A stretch of DNA of 64,000 nucleotides from Hybos culiciformis (Eukaryota > Arthropoda > Insecta > Diptera > Hybotidae). The stretch's first letter is position 1. Every line of letters starts with the position of its first letter. Location of the stretch: positions 121,443,812 to 121,507,811 of the forward strand of contig OZ023273.1 of NCBI GenBank assembly GCA_964007475.1, given 5' to 3'. The translations under genes were made by a program, and so were the position numbers. Below are positions 1-10,081 of this stretch, in pieces. Below the pieces are notes generated by a model. It was given only the letters and a program-made list of their open reading frames with translations, did no database searches and had not been told where the DNA came from.

Positions 1-93
1 ACTCTTGTATTACTCTAATTTTGTTATTTCCGATAATTATTGAAATAAATATTTTTAAAAGAATATAACAATAGAGTAAAGCTGGTATTATAT

Positions 94-141
94 ATATTCA
101 TACAGTAGGTACCTTATAATATTCATACAGTAGGTACCTTT
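94..141. repeat. 25-bp tandem duplication
   Basis: Two adjacent copies of a unit that begins ATATTCATACAGTAGGTACC. It lies in the last intron of the GTP cyclohydrolase gene, about 60 bases before the acceptor site. The unit contains the palindrome GGTACC. It is probably a recent slippage duplication. Confidence 0.8.
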
Positions 142-199
142 TAAATAAAATCTATTACAAAAATGAAATATTTTAAATTTCCTTTATTTTTATTTTCAG

Positions 200-326
200 G
201 CATATGTGTATGGTAATGCGTGGTGTTCAAAAAATCAACTCTAAGACAGTAACTTCAACTATGTTGGGGGTATTTCGTGATGATCCAAAAACACGTGAAG
301 AGTTTTTAAATTTGGTTAATAAATAA
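200..326 (+). CDS. Pu: GTP cyclohydrolase I, last coding exon (partial gene)
   Basis: C-terminal 41 residues of GTP cyclohydrolase I, which converts GTP to dihydroneopterin triphosphate, the first step towards tetrahydrobiopterin and insect pteridine pigments. The exon follows a clear acceptor (TTTTCAG) and enters the frame after two bases of a split codon. It opens with [11 protein letters not shown] and ends at TAA. The peptide is almost identical to the C-terminus of animal GCH1. The cysteine of HMCMVMRG corresponds to a ligand of the catalytic zinc in the known enzyme, and the segment [13 protein letters not shown] is also invariant in the family. All earlier exons lie left of the window. 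The gene is convergent with XPD. The family assignment is secure; the symbol follows the Drosophila name punch. Confidence 0.95.
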
Positions 327-614
327 TTTTTATTAAGTTTTTTTACCACTATGACGTATTCAGATTATGGCAATAATTTTTTTTTTTGAGTTTTTATAAA
401 TATTGTATTGTGTAAAAAATCATTTTTTTTAATTTTGTTATCAATTTTGATGAAATATTTAACGTAAAATTGTAAGACAGTTTTAGGGACCAAAAGGATA
501 ATATATGTGACCTTGTTATTTGAATATTATGATAATTGCATTTTTAAAATAGTAAGATTCATAAATAATTTATATATAAATATTATATTATACACATTAT
601 ACATAGTATTATAA

Positions 615-620
615 AATAAA
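615..620 (+). promoter_or_regulatory. possible poly(A) signal of GTP cyclohydrolase
   Basis: First exact AATAAA on the + strand after the GTP cyclohydrolase stop codon, 288 bases downstream. In DNA this AT-rich such hexamers are common by chance, so the assignment is tentative. Confidence 0.3.
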
Positions 621-1300
621 AAATATATTTACCCATCATAAAATAAACAAATATTTAATTAAATATATGTAATGTATTTTTAAAGATGCTTATTTATTTA
701 TTTTTTTAAAACTTATTGCTTTTAATATGTCAATCAATATTATTAATTCTGTATCTGTTTAAAATAATTAGTTTATCAAATAATTCTGTTAGACAAAATA
801 CTGAAACATAGTTATATAATTTAGCCCCTGAATGGCAAAATGCAAAAAATTTTCGATTTTAAAGAAGGAAGGGACAGACTGGATTGACTAATTTATATTA
901 GAAACGAGACCATTGAAAATTTTATTTGACATTTAATTGAAAGTTTGAGAAAAAAAATTATTTTCCGAAAGAGTAGGTACATTTTGAATTATTTATCTAC
1001 GCATTGGGAATGTAGATAATGTCTTCGTTGTAAGAGTAACAAACATTGCATATTTGAATAAATTTTGCATATTTTATTATATTTTACAATATTTATTATG
1101 TAGCTCATTGTTTAGTTTTTGTAGTGGTTTAAAATAATAAAATTATGAATAATCTTTATTTCTCTTGATTAGAACTTCTAGTGCATTATCTGCTGTATAA
1201 AGGTTTTATTTTTGATAGATGAAATATAATTTAAGATGTCGCCATCGTGTCGTACTACCAAACTTCAAGAGCATTTAAAAAGCGATTTGTAAAGAAAACC

Positions 1301-1306
1301 TTTATT
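1301..1306 (-). promoter_or_regulatory. possible poly(A) signal of XPD
   Basis: AATAAA on the - strand, 69 bases after the XPD stop codon. The position is ordinary for a short 3' untranslated region, but the hexamer is frequent by chance here. Confidence 0.4.
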
Positions 1307-1374
1307 TAATTCGTTTAAAATATATTTCTTTTCTATGTATTTCGATTTAATTTTATATTACATAATAATAAAAA

Positions 1375-1947
1375 TTAAATAACCATAGTTTCACAAACGA
1401 ATTCAATATCATCATCTTCCACACCGCTTTCATTTTCCTTTTCTTCTTTATTTTTTTGAATTTGCATTATTTCCAACTGCTCTAAATTTAATAAAGATAT
1501 ACCTAATTGATCTTCACGAGAAAAGGGTTGTGCCATCCGACGTAACCAACGCCTAGCTCTTTGCATTGATTCTTCTGTACTCAAATTGCAAAAATTATCA
1601 TGCAAGTGTTCCTGTATCCATTTTGGTAGACGACTTCGTTTATCGCTTTTAGAAAAACGTTTATCCGCGAATATCATAATACCATAGTCAGTTTTTCCTC
1701 TTAAAGCTCTTCCGACACATTGTGCAGCATGACGCATTGCATCGAACGTTAGGAAATCATTTTCTCGAATTTGAAATTGATCCCTCAAATAATCTAAGCG
1801 GGCCTTCAAAATTTTAGATTGGGTATAAACATAAGGAATTCCGAACATAAGAACTGCACGTCCGTAATGGTGGTCAAAATCTACACCTTCAGAAACTTTT
1901 CCTCTTGCAACAGCCAATAATACTGCCCCTCGTCCACAATCACAAGC
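1375..1947 (-). CDS. Xpd: XPD exon 9 (helicase motifs V-VI, C-terminal tail)
   Basis: Begins after an acceptor with [17 protein letters not shown] and ends at TAA. It carries motif V ([11 protein letters not shown]), motif VI ([14 protein letters not shown]) and the conserved [14 protein letters not shown] segment, a region hit by human disease mutations. The last 30 or so residues are rich in Lys and Glu and then Asp/Glu (GVEDDD), and do not match vertebrate XPD. Confidence 0.95.
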   Translation of the reverse strand, partial: ACDCGRGAVLLAVARGKVSEGVDFDHHYGRAVLMFGIPYVYTQSKILKARLDYLRDQFQIRENDFLTFDAMRHAAQCVGRALRGKTDYGIMIFADKRFSKSDKRSRLPKWIQEHLHDNFCNLSTEESMQRARRWLRRMAQPFSREDQLGISLLNLEQLEIMQIQKNKEEKENESGVEDDDIEFVCETMVI

Positions 1948-4900
1948 CTAGAAATAATATATTTACAATTATTCATATATATGTGGTATCACCAATTAAA
2001 TTCATTTTAGTTATGTTATGATCAAAAAGCGTTTTATTTTTTTCTGAATAGAATTTTTTTTATAAAATTGAAATTTAAATTTCAGTTCTTTTTGTGATAA
2101 CATTTTTCCAACTTGAGAAACTTTTAAAAATATAAATTAATAAATAAATAAATAAAATATACAAGCGTATTCAAATCTGTCATGAGTTGGATATTCCAAT
2201 ACAAAATAACGACAATAGAAACACCAGTCGAAAAAACGTTAAGAGCGTGAAAAAAAACTTCTAATAGTGGTCCGTGGTTTCGGACTTTAAAATTATGATT
2301 ATCAAAAGAAAAAAATAAGATTTTGAACTTTCAAGATTGAGTTAACAGAATTTTTATGGTAAATCAGTTTAATTTCTTAGTTTTGAAATTTCTAAAAAAA
2401 ATCAATAAGAATTATTACTCACCTTGACGTAATTCATTAAAGCGTAACTAGTTTCTGCATCATCTTGAGTTTCAATGAATAATAATTTATATCTTAATAA
2501 AGTATCGACAATGCCTTGGTCATACCAGGATGCTACAACTGTTTCTAAATATAAATATGACGTGAAAAAACAAACAACTCCATCTGGTACAGTTTTAGCA
2601 GTTTCAACCAATAATTGACCATAATTTCTAATAACAGCTGTATCTTCTCTTGTTTCAAATTTAGAAGAAATCGCAACTTGATCATTTCCACGAGATACAA
2701 CCTAATGAAACCAAAATAGCTGTATGAGAAATTTTTTGTTTCTAAATTTTCGTTTTTTAATACGATAGATAATAAAGTTCTTTAAATAAGAAGGAATCAC
2801 ATTTTATTAAAATATTTCTTTTTTAAAAAATGTCTTTAAGGTTGAAGATTATAAAATGTTAAATTATTTATTTTTAAAAAAATATTCAAAGCATTTGCTT
2901 CCATTTAAGAAGCCAAGCGGAAAACACTGTAAAAAAAACGAAATGTTTAAAAATTTATAGATTTTAATCGATAAAATAATTATACTACTAACTAATCTCA
3001 AAAATTAAATTCCGTTAGATTCAAAATATGAAAGTTAGAAAACTCACCATTGGAAGGAGACATGGTCTAGCCAATGTCATTGTAAATGACCTTATGATGA
3101 TAGGATCAAAATCCAGTATTTTAGGATACATATCCAATGGGGATAACGTTCCAGAAGTTATTACAACACTCTGAAAACGAGAAAATATAGGTCGCATAGC
3201 AATAGACGAATCTAAACAACGAAAGTGTATTATTGGATTTGATATTGATGGAGTTTTGTCATCAAAAGGTTCTATAATTATCGTAAATCCTTTTGTATAA
3301 GTTGATACTAGAGTGGCAAAATGAGTAATAACAACCAATCCACCATATTCAGTCATATCAGTTATTTCTAAAGTTCTCATCAAACTAGATAATCGTTCAG
3401 CACAGAACCTTAATGGCTTACGCTCAATACATATTTTTTGCAAAATGTCTTTCAAAAATCCAGCGGGTGATTCTTGGATTAAATCTTCTACTCGTAATCG
3501 GGTTTTTAAATATTCTACGAATCGTCGTAAAAAATTCAAAAAGTGATCAGCCATTCGTATATTCCCTGGTATATCTTCTGTAAATGAAAAAAACAAATAT
3601 TTTTTTTGTATTGAAAGTGTTCTAAATTTTGTTATTTGTAAAATCATTAGGCTTTTTACTGAGTCAGGATAGGACAAAATAATATTTTAGAATTTAGATT
3701 CAAAAATAAAAAAGGGAAGTTATTTTTATTAAGGCCAAAAAAACTAATTAAATTAATTTTTGATATGACGACTAATTTTTTATTTTTTTGTATAATCAGT
3801 AACCCAACCTAGTATACTTATATTTTTTTATAAATCAGTTTTTTCCTAATTTTAGTTTTTTCATAATATTAAAAATAAACCAAACCTTTAAGGATATCGT
3901 CTGGAAGTACAGGATTCGCCAAAACTAGATCAGTATCACGAGCTACGATAGCTTCTTTTAGTCCTTTAACCATCTTCTCATACTCAATATTAAGACGCTC
4001 TGCACCTTCTTGTTTAATTCTACAAACAATATTAATCATTAATAAATAACTAAAAACAACACAAAAACTTAATTCAAGTGGATTGAAAAATTGTCACAAA
4101 TTCCAGTTCGAGGTGGGAATCGAACACACGACTTAACACACGACTTAACACACAGTATGTACCACTACAATATTACGACCCACATTGTTTGTTAGAGAAA
4201 CTTGCAGGATGTTCCAAAATCAGGTATCTAATACTAGAGATGATAGAAAATATGAAATGTCGCATTGGATACTAAAAATTGTTTAGTTGCAATGATTTTT
4301 ATGGTTAAATTAGATTAAAGCAAAGTATACATACAAACTCTTTAATTAAAGCTTCGACATTATTATTTTTATTTATATAGGCAGAATAAATGACCCATTT
4401 TGATTATCCAAAGTTTGAATGAACGAAAAAATAAAGTACTTTCTTTTCACAATTTATTTTAGCCAAATTTAACCTATATAATGTAGATGGAGAAAAGTAA
4501 ATTAATTAACGTTTTTCTAGAAGTCTTCATTTTTTGGAGCATAGAATTTAGTAAAGTTAAATGCATATTTAATCCACTCAAGAGAAAGAGAACATAATTA
4601 AATGAATATGGTAAACTTGTCTACATTTATTTGCATACTTGAAATGTTGTTTACATTAAACTTTGTAATTATTTGATAGTATATAATTGATTTTATGATA
4701 CTTATTTGCTTTTATAATGAATTTAATTTAGATAAAATCTCACTCTTTGACAAGTTTTTCCAAGCTATTTAGTCCGCTGGTACTTCTTTCAATTATTCGC
4801 CTATTTATTTTCACACTCATTGAATCAATACAAACATTATCAATATTATGCGCTTCATCGAATACAACGCAAGATTCCTTCGCTAATTCTTTGGATACTA

Positions 4901-6783
4901 CTCCAGCAATTTTTGGATCTAACAAATAATGATAACTGTAAACAATAATATTTGCGTGTGCTATCTATAAAAGAAAAGAAAACTAATATGCCGTTTATGT
5001 TATTTGTTTATAAAATTTACTGCATATCTAGCAGCAAAATATGGACACCAATTACGGCTCCTTCCATAATCTTTAAGATCGTCCAAACTGTAGACACCAT
5101 TCGGAAGAACTGACTCTTTTCCTTCAATATCAAAGCCTTCAAAATATTGACCTAAAATAAAATTTACGAAAATAACAAATGTGTCTTTTCTGGTAAATTA
5201 GAAGTTTAAAATTTAACATCAGCAGGCATTCATACTCAAATACGTAATTTACCTAGTTTACATGATAGTCCAACGGTGGTCGAGTTGAAGTGTGGTTGAA
5301 AAGAGGTCAAGTGTTTACATGATGTAGTCGAAAAGCATGTGGTTGAACTGTGGTTGAATTGAGTTTGAAACAACAACAAAAAAGAAACAAAACAAACAGC
5401 TGTTTACATGGATAGAGTTAACTTAACCGAGCGAATTTCTTGGGTTGAGTCAGGTTAACCCAGGTTAACTCTACCACCGTTTACATGTAGTTGAACCGTA
5501 GTTGAACCCGGTTTCAACTCTCCATATAAACTAGGTAATTGTTCTAACATAATTATAAATATTACATTGGAAGGATAAGGAATATGGAATTACAAGTATG
5601 TATTATATTCAATTTATGGCCCAATCTAAAATTTACGTAGTCATAAAGGTAATTGCGAGTTTTGTATTCAACCAAAAAAGGGATATTTAGGTGTTAAGAG
5701 GAAACTTTTAAATCCATATTAATATAATTTTATTTAAAGTGTTTTCCATTAATCTTTTAAAAAAAATGCAATCATTTGACCTGAAATAAGAAGTTTGAAA
5801 AAAAAACTTACAAATTGGTGTATTTGGATCCGTTTGATATCGTTCTCTAACATAAGTTGCAGTTAATGAGAAACATTTTGCATCTACAGATTTCCCTTCT
5901 GCCTCCTTACTGACTTCTGAATGTATACACATATTTTTTCTGGAGCTTAGAACCAAACCAGTTATGTTTGGAATCATTTCATCATAAGCATGCTTTTCGT
6001 AATATTTCATTAAATTTTTCAATTCTGCAATAACCTTTTCTATTTCCGGTACAGTACGTGAGCAATAAATTAATTTTTTAACCGCATCAGGATGTTTGTT
6101 CATATAGGCAACAATAAGCGACAGCAAAGTAGCAGTTTTTCCTGTACCTGACGGCATTTCCTACAAATAAAAATATTATAAAATTGCAAAATTGTGGACA
6201 TGATGTAGGTAGGTGGGGAATAGATATATTACAAACGCGAAATAACTAAAAACATTCTAGGATTCTAGATCCAATTAAAACATTTCACCTATCTACCTAA
6301 AAAAAAAAATGTCACTAAATTGCACCCCAAAAACATCCAAATATGACTAAACCGAATATCCAATCATCCCTACCCTACACCTATATATTTGTCGCTAATA
6401 AAACTAATTGAAAAATTTAAGACTACCAGTAAGCAATGTCCTTTGGCATCCAATGTTTTTTTGAGTTCCACCATGTATGCATATTGCTCAGGATAAATAT
6501 ACTCATATGGGAAGAAAATCAACAAATCATCAATTTTTAATCTAAAATATAATAAATTTAGAATATAAAACCAGAAAGTTGTAGTATTTAAATTTACTGC
6601 ATTATTGTGTTTTTATTATTTATTTATCTTCTAATTTAACAATATTTTACATCAATTCTTCTTCACTATGTGTTTTGTTTTGTTTATAATTTAGTTCCCA
6701 TCGTGTACGTACCGGTTTAGTACCGGTATAAAGCAAAATATGCAGTGACAAGTAAGTAGTTACGTAAATTGTATTTACAGCAT
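1375..6783 (-). CDS. Xpd: XPD/ERCC2, TFIIH 5'-3' DNA helicase (complete, nine exons)
   Basis: XPD is the ATP-dependent 5'-3' helicase of TFIIH. It opens DNA around lesions in nucleotide excision repair and bridges the CAK kinase to core TFIIH in transcription. The exons are 6783-6779, 6541-6427, 6160-5812, 5151-5021, 4964-4744, 4019-3886, 3577-3048, 2701-2423 and 1947-1375; joined, they keep one open frame of 778 residues (human XPD has 760). Visible motifs are Walker A (SGTGKT), the DEAH box ([11 protein letters not shown]), [26 protein letters not shown] and the motif VI string [14 protein letters not shown]. The four iron-sulphur cysteines are all present, in NMCIH, AKCFS, PICQY and NWCPYF. 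The C-terminus has an extra Lys/Glu- and Asp/Glu-rich tail beyond the usual end. It is convergent with GTP cyclohydrolase. The first exon is the least certain part. Confidence 0.95.
2423..2701 (-). CDS. Xpd: XPD exon 8 (helicase domain 2)
   Basis: Encodes [28 protein letters not shown] and [13 protein letters not shown], all strongly conserved in XPD. The donor CAAG/GTGAGT is strong, and the frame runs on into exon 9 without a split codon. Confidence 0.94.
3048..3577 (-). CDS. Xpd: XPD exon 7 (Arch domain end to motif III)
   Basis: Starts after TTTACAG with [19 protein letters not shown], whose first codon is split with exon 6. It includes [30 protein letters not shown] and the motif [15 protein letters not shown]. 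It ends at ATG/GTGAGT. Open reading continues a little into the upstream intron, but the splice site sets the real boundary. Confidence 0.95.
3886..4019 (-). CDS. Xpd: XPD exon 6 (Arch domain)
   Basis: Encodes [19 protein letters not shown] and [19 protein letters not shown], matching the stretch of XPD between the DEAH-box exon and the RMADHF segment. Both junctions restore the frame (K-E before, K-E after). Confidence 0.92.
4101..4190 (-). repeat. tRNA-derived SINE-like head in an XPD intron
   Basis: On the - strand the segment has an A-box-like stretch (TAGTGGTACATACTG at 4167-4153) followed by a B box (GTTCGATTCCC at 4125-4115), the order and rough spacing of a Pol III promoter from a tRNA. 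A 12-bp tandem repeat (CGACTTAACACA) separates the boxes. It cannot be read as a complete tRNA cloverleaf, so a degenerate SINE head is the best reading. Confidence 0.5.
4744..4964 (-). CDS. Xpd: XPD exon 5 (DEAH box)
   Basis: Encodes [19 protein letters not shown], then [20 protein letters not shown] with the Walker B/DEAH box, then [13 protein letters not shown]. All of this is near-identical to XPD. The donor is taken as AAAGA/GTGAG because this joins in frame to exon 6. Confidence 0.94.
5021..5151 (-). CDS. Xpd: XPD exon 4 (iron-sulphur domain, second half)
   Basis: Encodes [32 protein letters not shown] and [10 protein letters not shown]. It supplies the fourth cluster cysteine (WCPYF); the third cysteine codon is split across the junction with exon 3. 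Confidence 0.93.
5252..5535. mobile_element. 284-bp MITE with TA target duplication, in XPD intron 3
   Basis: The ends are inverted repeats, CCTAGTTTACATG on the left and the reverse complement of CCTAGTTTATATGGAG on the right. The interior has further inverted stretches (AACGGTGGT near the left, ACCACCGTTTACATG near the right). TA flanks both sides, as in Tc1/mariner-like insertions. The interior is full of GGTTGAA/GGTTAAC words and has no ORF. It is more GC-rich than the surrounding intron. Confidence 0.75.
5812..6160 (-). CDS. Xpd: XPD exon 3 (Walker A and first cluster cysteines)
   Basis: Starts [15 protein letters not shown] (Walker A), then [20 protein letters not shown] (motif Ia), then [12 protein letters not shown] and [17 protein letters not shown] with the first two cluster cysteines. 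It ends at a split Cys codon before GTAAGT. Confidence 0.95.
6427..6541 (-). CDS. Xpd: XPD exon 2 (N-terminus)
   Basis: Encodes [20 protein letters not shown] followed by [18 protein letters not shown], the conserved XPD N-terminus just before the Walker A exon. The acceptor is TATTTTAG, and the first base completes a codon begun in exon 1. Confidence 0.94.
6779..6783 (-). CDS. Xpd: XPD exon 1 (start codon plus two bases), probable
   Basis: XPD proteins begin with Met and one residue before the Leu that opens exon 2. ATGCT followed by GTAAAT here gives Met-Leu and joins exon 2 in frame across a 237-base intron. I found no other ATG-NN-GT in the next 2 kb. The coding part of this exon is only five bases; its untranslated part extends to higher coordinates. 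cDNA would settle it. Confidence 0.6.
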
Positions 6784-7369
6784 CAATTTTTTTGTGCTTT
6801 TTGTTTTTGTTTTCTTTGAGTAAACACTTATTTGTGTCAAAAATTTAATAAAAAAAAAGTAAATAACGAATATGAATAAGAGTACGTTCCGAAACCAGCT
6901 AGATTAAATTATTAATTAAAATTTTCCTTTTCTACCCTATATACATACATTTTTTTAGCATATTTTTAATTTATTTTTATTTTTAGTTTATAGGAAACAG
7001 AAAGTTATAAATTTGAGTCTTAATAATTAATTGCAGATCTTATTTATATATTTAACAAAAATTTTAAAGTTGTTAAACTATATCGTGAATTAATAGACAG
7101 CTTTCACTATACTAAAAAAAAATTATTATTTAAAATTTTTTTGCTTTTAGAGCTCAACCTAACAAGTATATTAAAACTTGAAATCCGATTTGAAATTTTA
7201 GCATTTTTATCTACATATAAAGATAATATTTTAGTTAATGTTAAATTATATATGCAATTATACGATGTTTGTTAACCAGTAGCCTATTTAAGAGACAAGC
7301 CCCGCTCTCAAACTCGAAAGCTCTGAATTTTGAACATACATATTTGAACATTCATATTTGATAAGTACT
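6784..7369. other. XPD 5' flank
   Basis: AT-rich DNA next to the XPD start, which should contain the 5' untranslated region and promoter. No clear core promoter motif on the - strand and no ORF are visible. Confidence 0.4.
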
Positions 7370-7440
7370 TTACCGCAAGCAATGCCTTTGGCATCCAATG
7401 TTTTTTTTAGTTCCAACATGTGTGCGTATTGCTCAGGAGA
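7370..7440 (-). pseudogene. duplicated fragment of XPD exon 2
   Basis: About 65 bases match part of XPD exon 2 on the same strand, roughly 900 bases upstream of it. The translation reads [18 protein letters not shown] and then loses frame through a missing base where the real exon has KGHCLL. The match starts and stops inside the exon and does not extend convincingly into flanking intron. It sits beyond the probable start codon and cannot contribute to XPD. Confidence 0.8.
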
Positions 7441-7599
7441 TGTAAAATAATTATTTATTTATAATTGAATTTTTACTTTCTGTAAATTTTAATTTCAATA
7501 TTTTTATATACATTTTTCTTTTTCTACTAAGTTAAGTTATCATTGATATATGTAATCAATTTATGATGATTGAATTTATTTTTATATTTAATTTTAATT

Positions 7600-8010
7600 A
7601 AACATCTGTAAGATATTTTTGGAAGTTCTCCACCTCCTTATATTCTTTACTTTCCCAGCATAGCATAAACTTAATCGTCTAACCGTTTCGTATACATTAA
7701 GCTTATTAATCGATTGAGAAACATAACATTATTTTTTTGAAGTAGCATTTAAAGCTTTATGGCTAGATTTGGCTTTATCTGTCAAATGAGGTTAAAATTA
7801 CTTATTTTATTAAGCTGAACCTATTCAGAAATCTTCTCAAGAATATTGCCATCAAAATTCCATCTTCTTAACTTCTGATTTTGTCCATTAAAGATCATAA
7901 TTTTAGTTTGTCACAATTAATTATTACATAGGCCATATATTTTTAGCAGTAATGGGAGCCCTAGCAAATATCATCATATCATCAGCGTATGAATTACGAA
8001 TCATGATTCA
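7600..8010 (-). pseudogene. decayed non-LTR retrotransposon reverse transcriptase
   Basis: In reading order, pieces in successive frames match a LINE-type reverse transcriptase. They are SYADDMMIFA with the catalytic YADD box (7989-7978), KIMIFNGQNQKLRRW (about 7905-7860), a stretch resembling the thumb with KAKSSHKALN (about 7790-7740), and LCYAGKVKNIRRW (about 7670-7630). Stop codons and frameshifts separate them. The 5' part of the RT, the endonuclease and any tail are absent. This is a dead fragment and the clade cannot be fixed. Confidence 0.8.
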
Positions 8011-9537
8011 TGAAACACAAAAGGGATAGATATAGATACTTATCTGCATACATAATGTATATTCGCTGTACAACTATTTATTTTTAATTTTATTTTGGTA
8101 GAACTCATATCAGTATTTGATTGGTAGAAATTAGCAAAATAAACGTTTAAACGTTTAAATCTTAAATGTAATCAAATTGTTACGAATATATATTCTAAAT
8201 AAAAATAATCATCTTCTCTTATTGACTTTTTGTTTGATTTAATCTTTAGTTATTTCAATAAAATTATTTTATTGATTGATTACCTATGTTATATTAATTT
8301 GGCTTGACGTTATTTTTTAAATGGGGAATGAAAACAAGCAATTTCATCATAAGTACCAAAGAGGCACATAAAAATATTTGTCCTGAGGATTATGATGACA
8401 CACAAACAGAGCATATACACCGATTTTTAATTTTTCTGAGCGATTACTTATACCTCTTTATACCACACTCAGTTTGAATAATTTAATTGGAAAAGTAGGT
8501 ATATTTATTTCTTCTATGTATATCAAAAATATAGAGTCCTAATATTAATTGTTGATTTACTTAACTTAAACTATAGACAGGAAATTATTTTACGTTCATA
8601 TTGTTTATTACATAATTTCTGTCCATATGTATTTGTATAAATAATATTAAAATTAATTTTTCAAAATTACAAGAATTATGATAATAACAACAAACTTTGA
8701 TAACATCGGAGACATTATTTATAATTCAAATTTCATTTCTTCGAATAAATGAACTCGTTCAAATTCAGTTAAATTTAAAAACGTGCAACCTACGCATTGA
8801 GGATGATAATAACTTTTACTTTTAATTTGAATCATAAAATTAAATACGAATGAAGTTGATTTGCATAAATTAATTTTTTTGTTAGATATCATGTAATCGT
8901 GTCATTGGAAGAACATTTTGTTTCATCATAACGTTATTATGTATTTTATGTTTTATTACGTTACATGTCTTATATAAATTTGAATGAATGCACCACAAAC
9001 TTATCTCATTAAATTTTTATCATTGCTTGTGCAGAAACCTTAGTGATTGAACGTGCTAATACAATATATAAAAACAAAATAAAAATATAAATATAATATT
9101 TTTATAAAATAATAAAATAAAATATAAATATTGTATAAAAAAAAAAAAAATTAAAAATAGAATTAGATACAAGTAAATAAAAAGAGTTGAAATAAATCAA
9201 ATATATACCTAATGCGAAAAGAAGTTTAGTTCAAAATTAAAGGAACGCGAAGTTCGCTGAATTTTGTATTATCTAGTTATGTACATTTCGACAGTTTCTA
9301 TAACATTTGTATATATTATTTTTATATAAACATTATAAAAAAATAGTATTAAATTAAAAACGTACAATCGCAAATTATTCCACCAAAATTTCGCGGATTT
9401 TTTTTTTATAATCCAATTTTTAATATTTAGGTATATATTTTGTTGATACATATTTAAAAAAGTAAAAAAAAATTTTCAGATAAATAAATCGAGTACCTAT
9501 TTTATTAAAAAAGAAGCAAATTAACAAAATTCATGAA
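8011..9537. other. intergenic region
   Basis: AT-rich DNA between the LINE fragment and the small secreted-protein gene. It presumably holds that gene's promoter. A possible acceptor (TTTTCAG at about 9473-9479) suggests a spliced 5' leader. Nothing else is visible. Confidence 0.4.
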
Positions 9538-10056
9538 ATGACTAGAATAATATCATCACATCTTATCATAATTTATATATCGATTATTTGTAATTACTTT
9601 ATTTATAACACTGAATCTAAAGTGTTAAAGAAGAGGCAAATTTACCGCGAGCAATTACTTCCCCATGTAGGAGGCAAAATTCCAGAAACAGCATTTCAAA
9701 CAGATCGTTTATATTTAAATCATTTGCAGCAGCTCGGCTATGCGATTCCTGATGGAGTAGTTCTGGAAAAACGCCAACCTCATGTTTTTCCTTATTATAA
9801 TCGTGCAAGTAGAGCGGTTTTTCGAGTCGCTTCAACTATTGATGAAAGATTTGTACCTGATGTGGGAAAATACACTTACAATGATGTACCTAGTGTTGAA
9901 ACAACTTATTTATTCCCACCAATATATAACACAATTAATGAGCATCCTAAAATCAGCCTTGAGCCAAAGCATCCGATTCATCGAAAGTTAGAAATACCTA
10001 ATCCAATGCTAAATCCCAAAAAGTTTGAGGAAAAGAAAAAAGTAATCCTAAAATAA
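9538..10056 (+). CDS. unrecognised secreted protein, 172 residues
   Basis: Single open exon from ATG to TAA. Residues 1-26 or so are strongly hydrophobic (ISSHLIIIYISIICNYFIY) and look like a signal peptide. The rest is hydrophilic, without further membrane segments or cysteine patterns, and ends in a Lys-rich tail (KKFEEKKKVILK). It contains basic sites after KKR (about residue 33) and KR (about residue 79), and Tyr/Pro-rich stretches such as PHVFPYY and TTYLFPPIYN. Codon use and G+C are clearly less AT-biased than the flanks, which argues for a real gene. An earlier ATG at 9533 stops after two codons. An AATAAA lies 20 bases after the stop. I do not recognise the family; it could be a secreted structural, venom-like or prohormone-type protein. 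Confidence 0.75.
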   Translation: MTRIISSHLIIIYISIICNYFIYNTESKVLKKRQIYREQLLPHVGGKIPETAFQTDRLYLNHLQQLGYAIPDGVVLEKRQPHVFPYYNRASRAVFRVASTIDERFVPDVGKYTYNDVPSVETTYLFPPIYNTINEHPKISLEPKHPIHRKLEIPNPMLNPKKFEEKKKVILK

Positions 10057-10075
10057 AAGTACTAAGGTCTATAAT

Positions 10076-10081
10076 AATAAA
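10076..10081 (+). promoter_or_regulatory. poly(A) signal of the secreted-protein gene
   Basis: AATAAA 20 bases after the stop codon, in the expected orientation. It is close but plausible for a short insect 3' untranslated region. Confidence 0.45.

Larger units (their letters stand above)
327..1374. other. intergenic region between convergent genes
   Basis: Contains the 3' untranslated ends of GTP cyclohydrolase (+) and XPD (-). It is AT-rich with several poly-T and poly-A runs. I see no ORF, RNA gene or mobile element in it. Confidence 0.6.

Noticed and set aside
6701..6735. TATAAA-like box beside ACCGGT palindromes on the + strand
   Set aside because: It points away from XPD, and no + strand gene follows within a credible distance.
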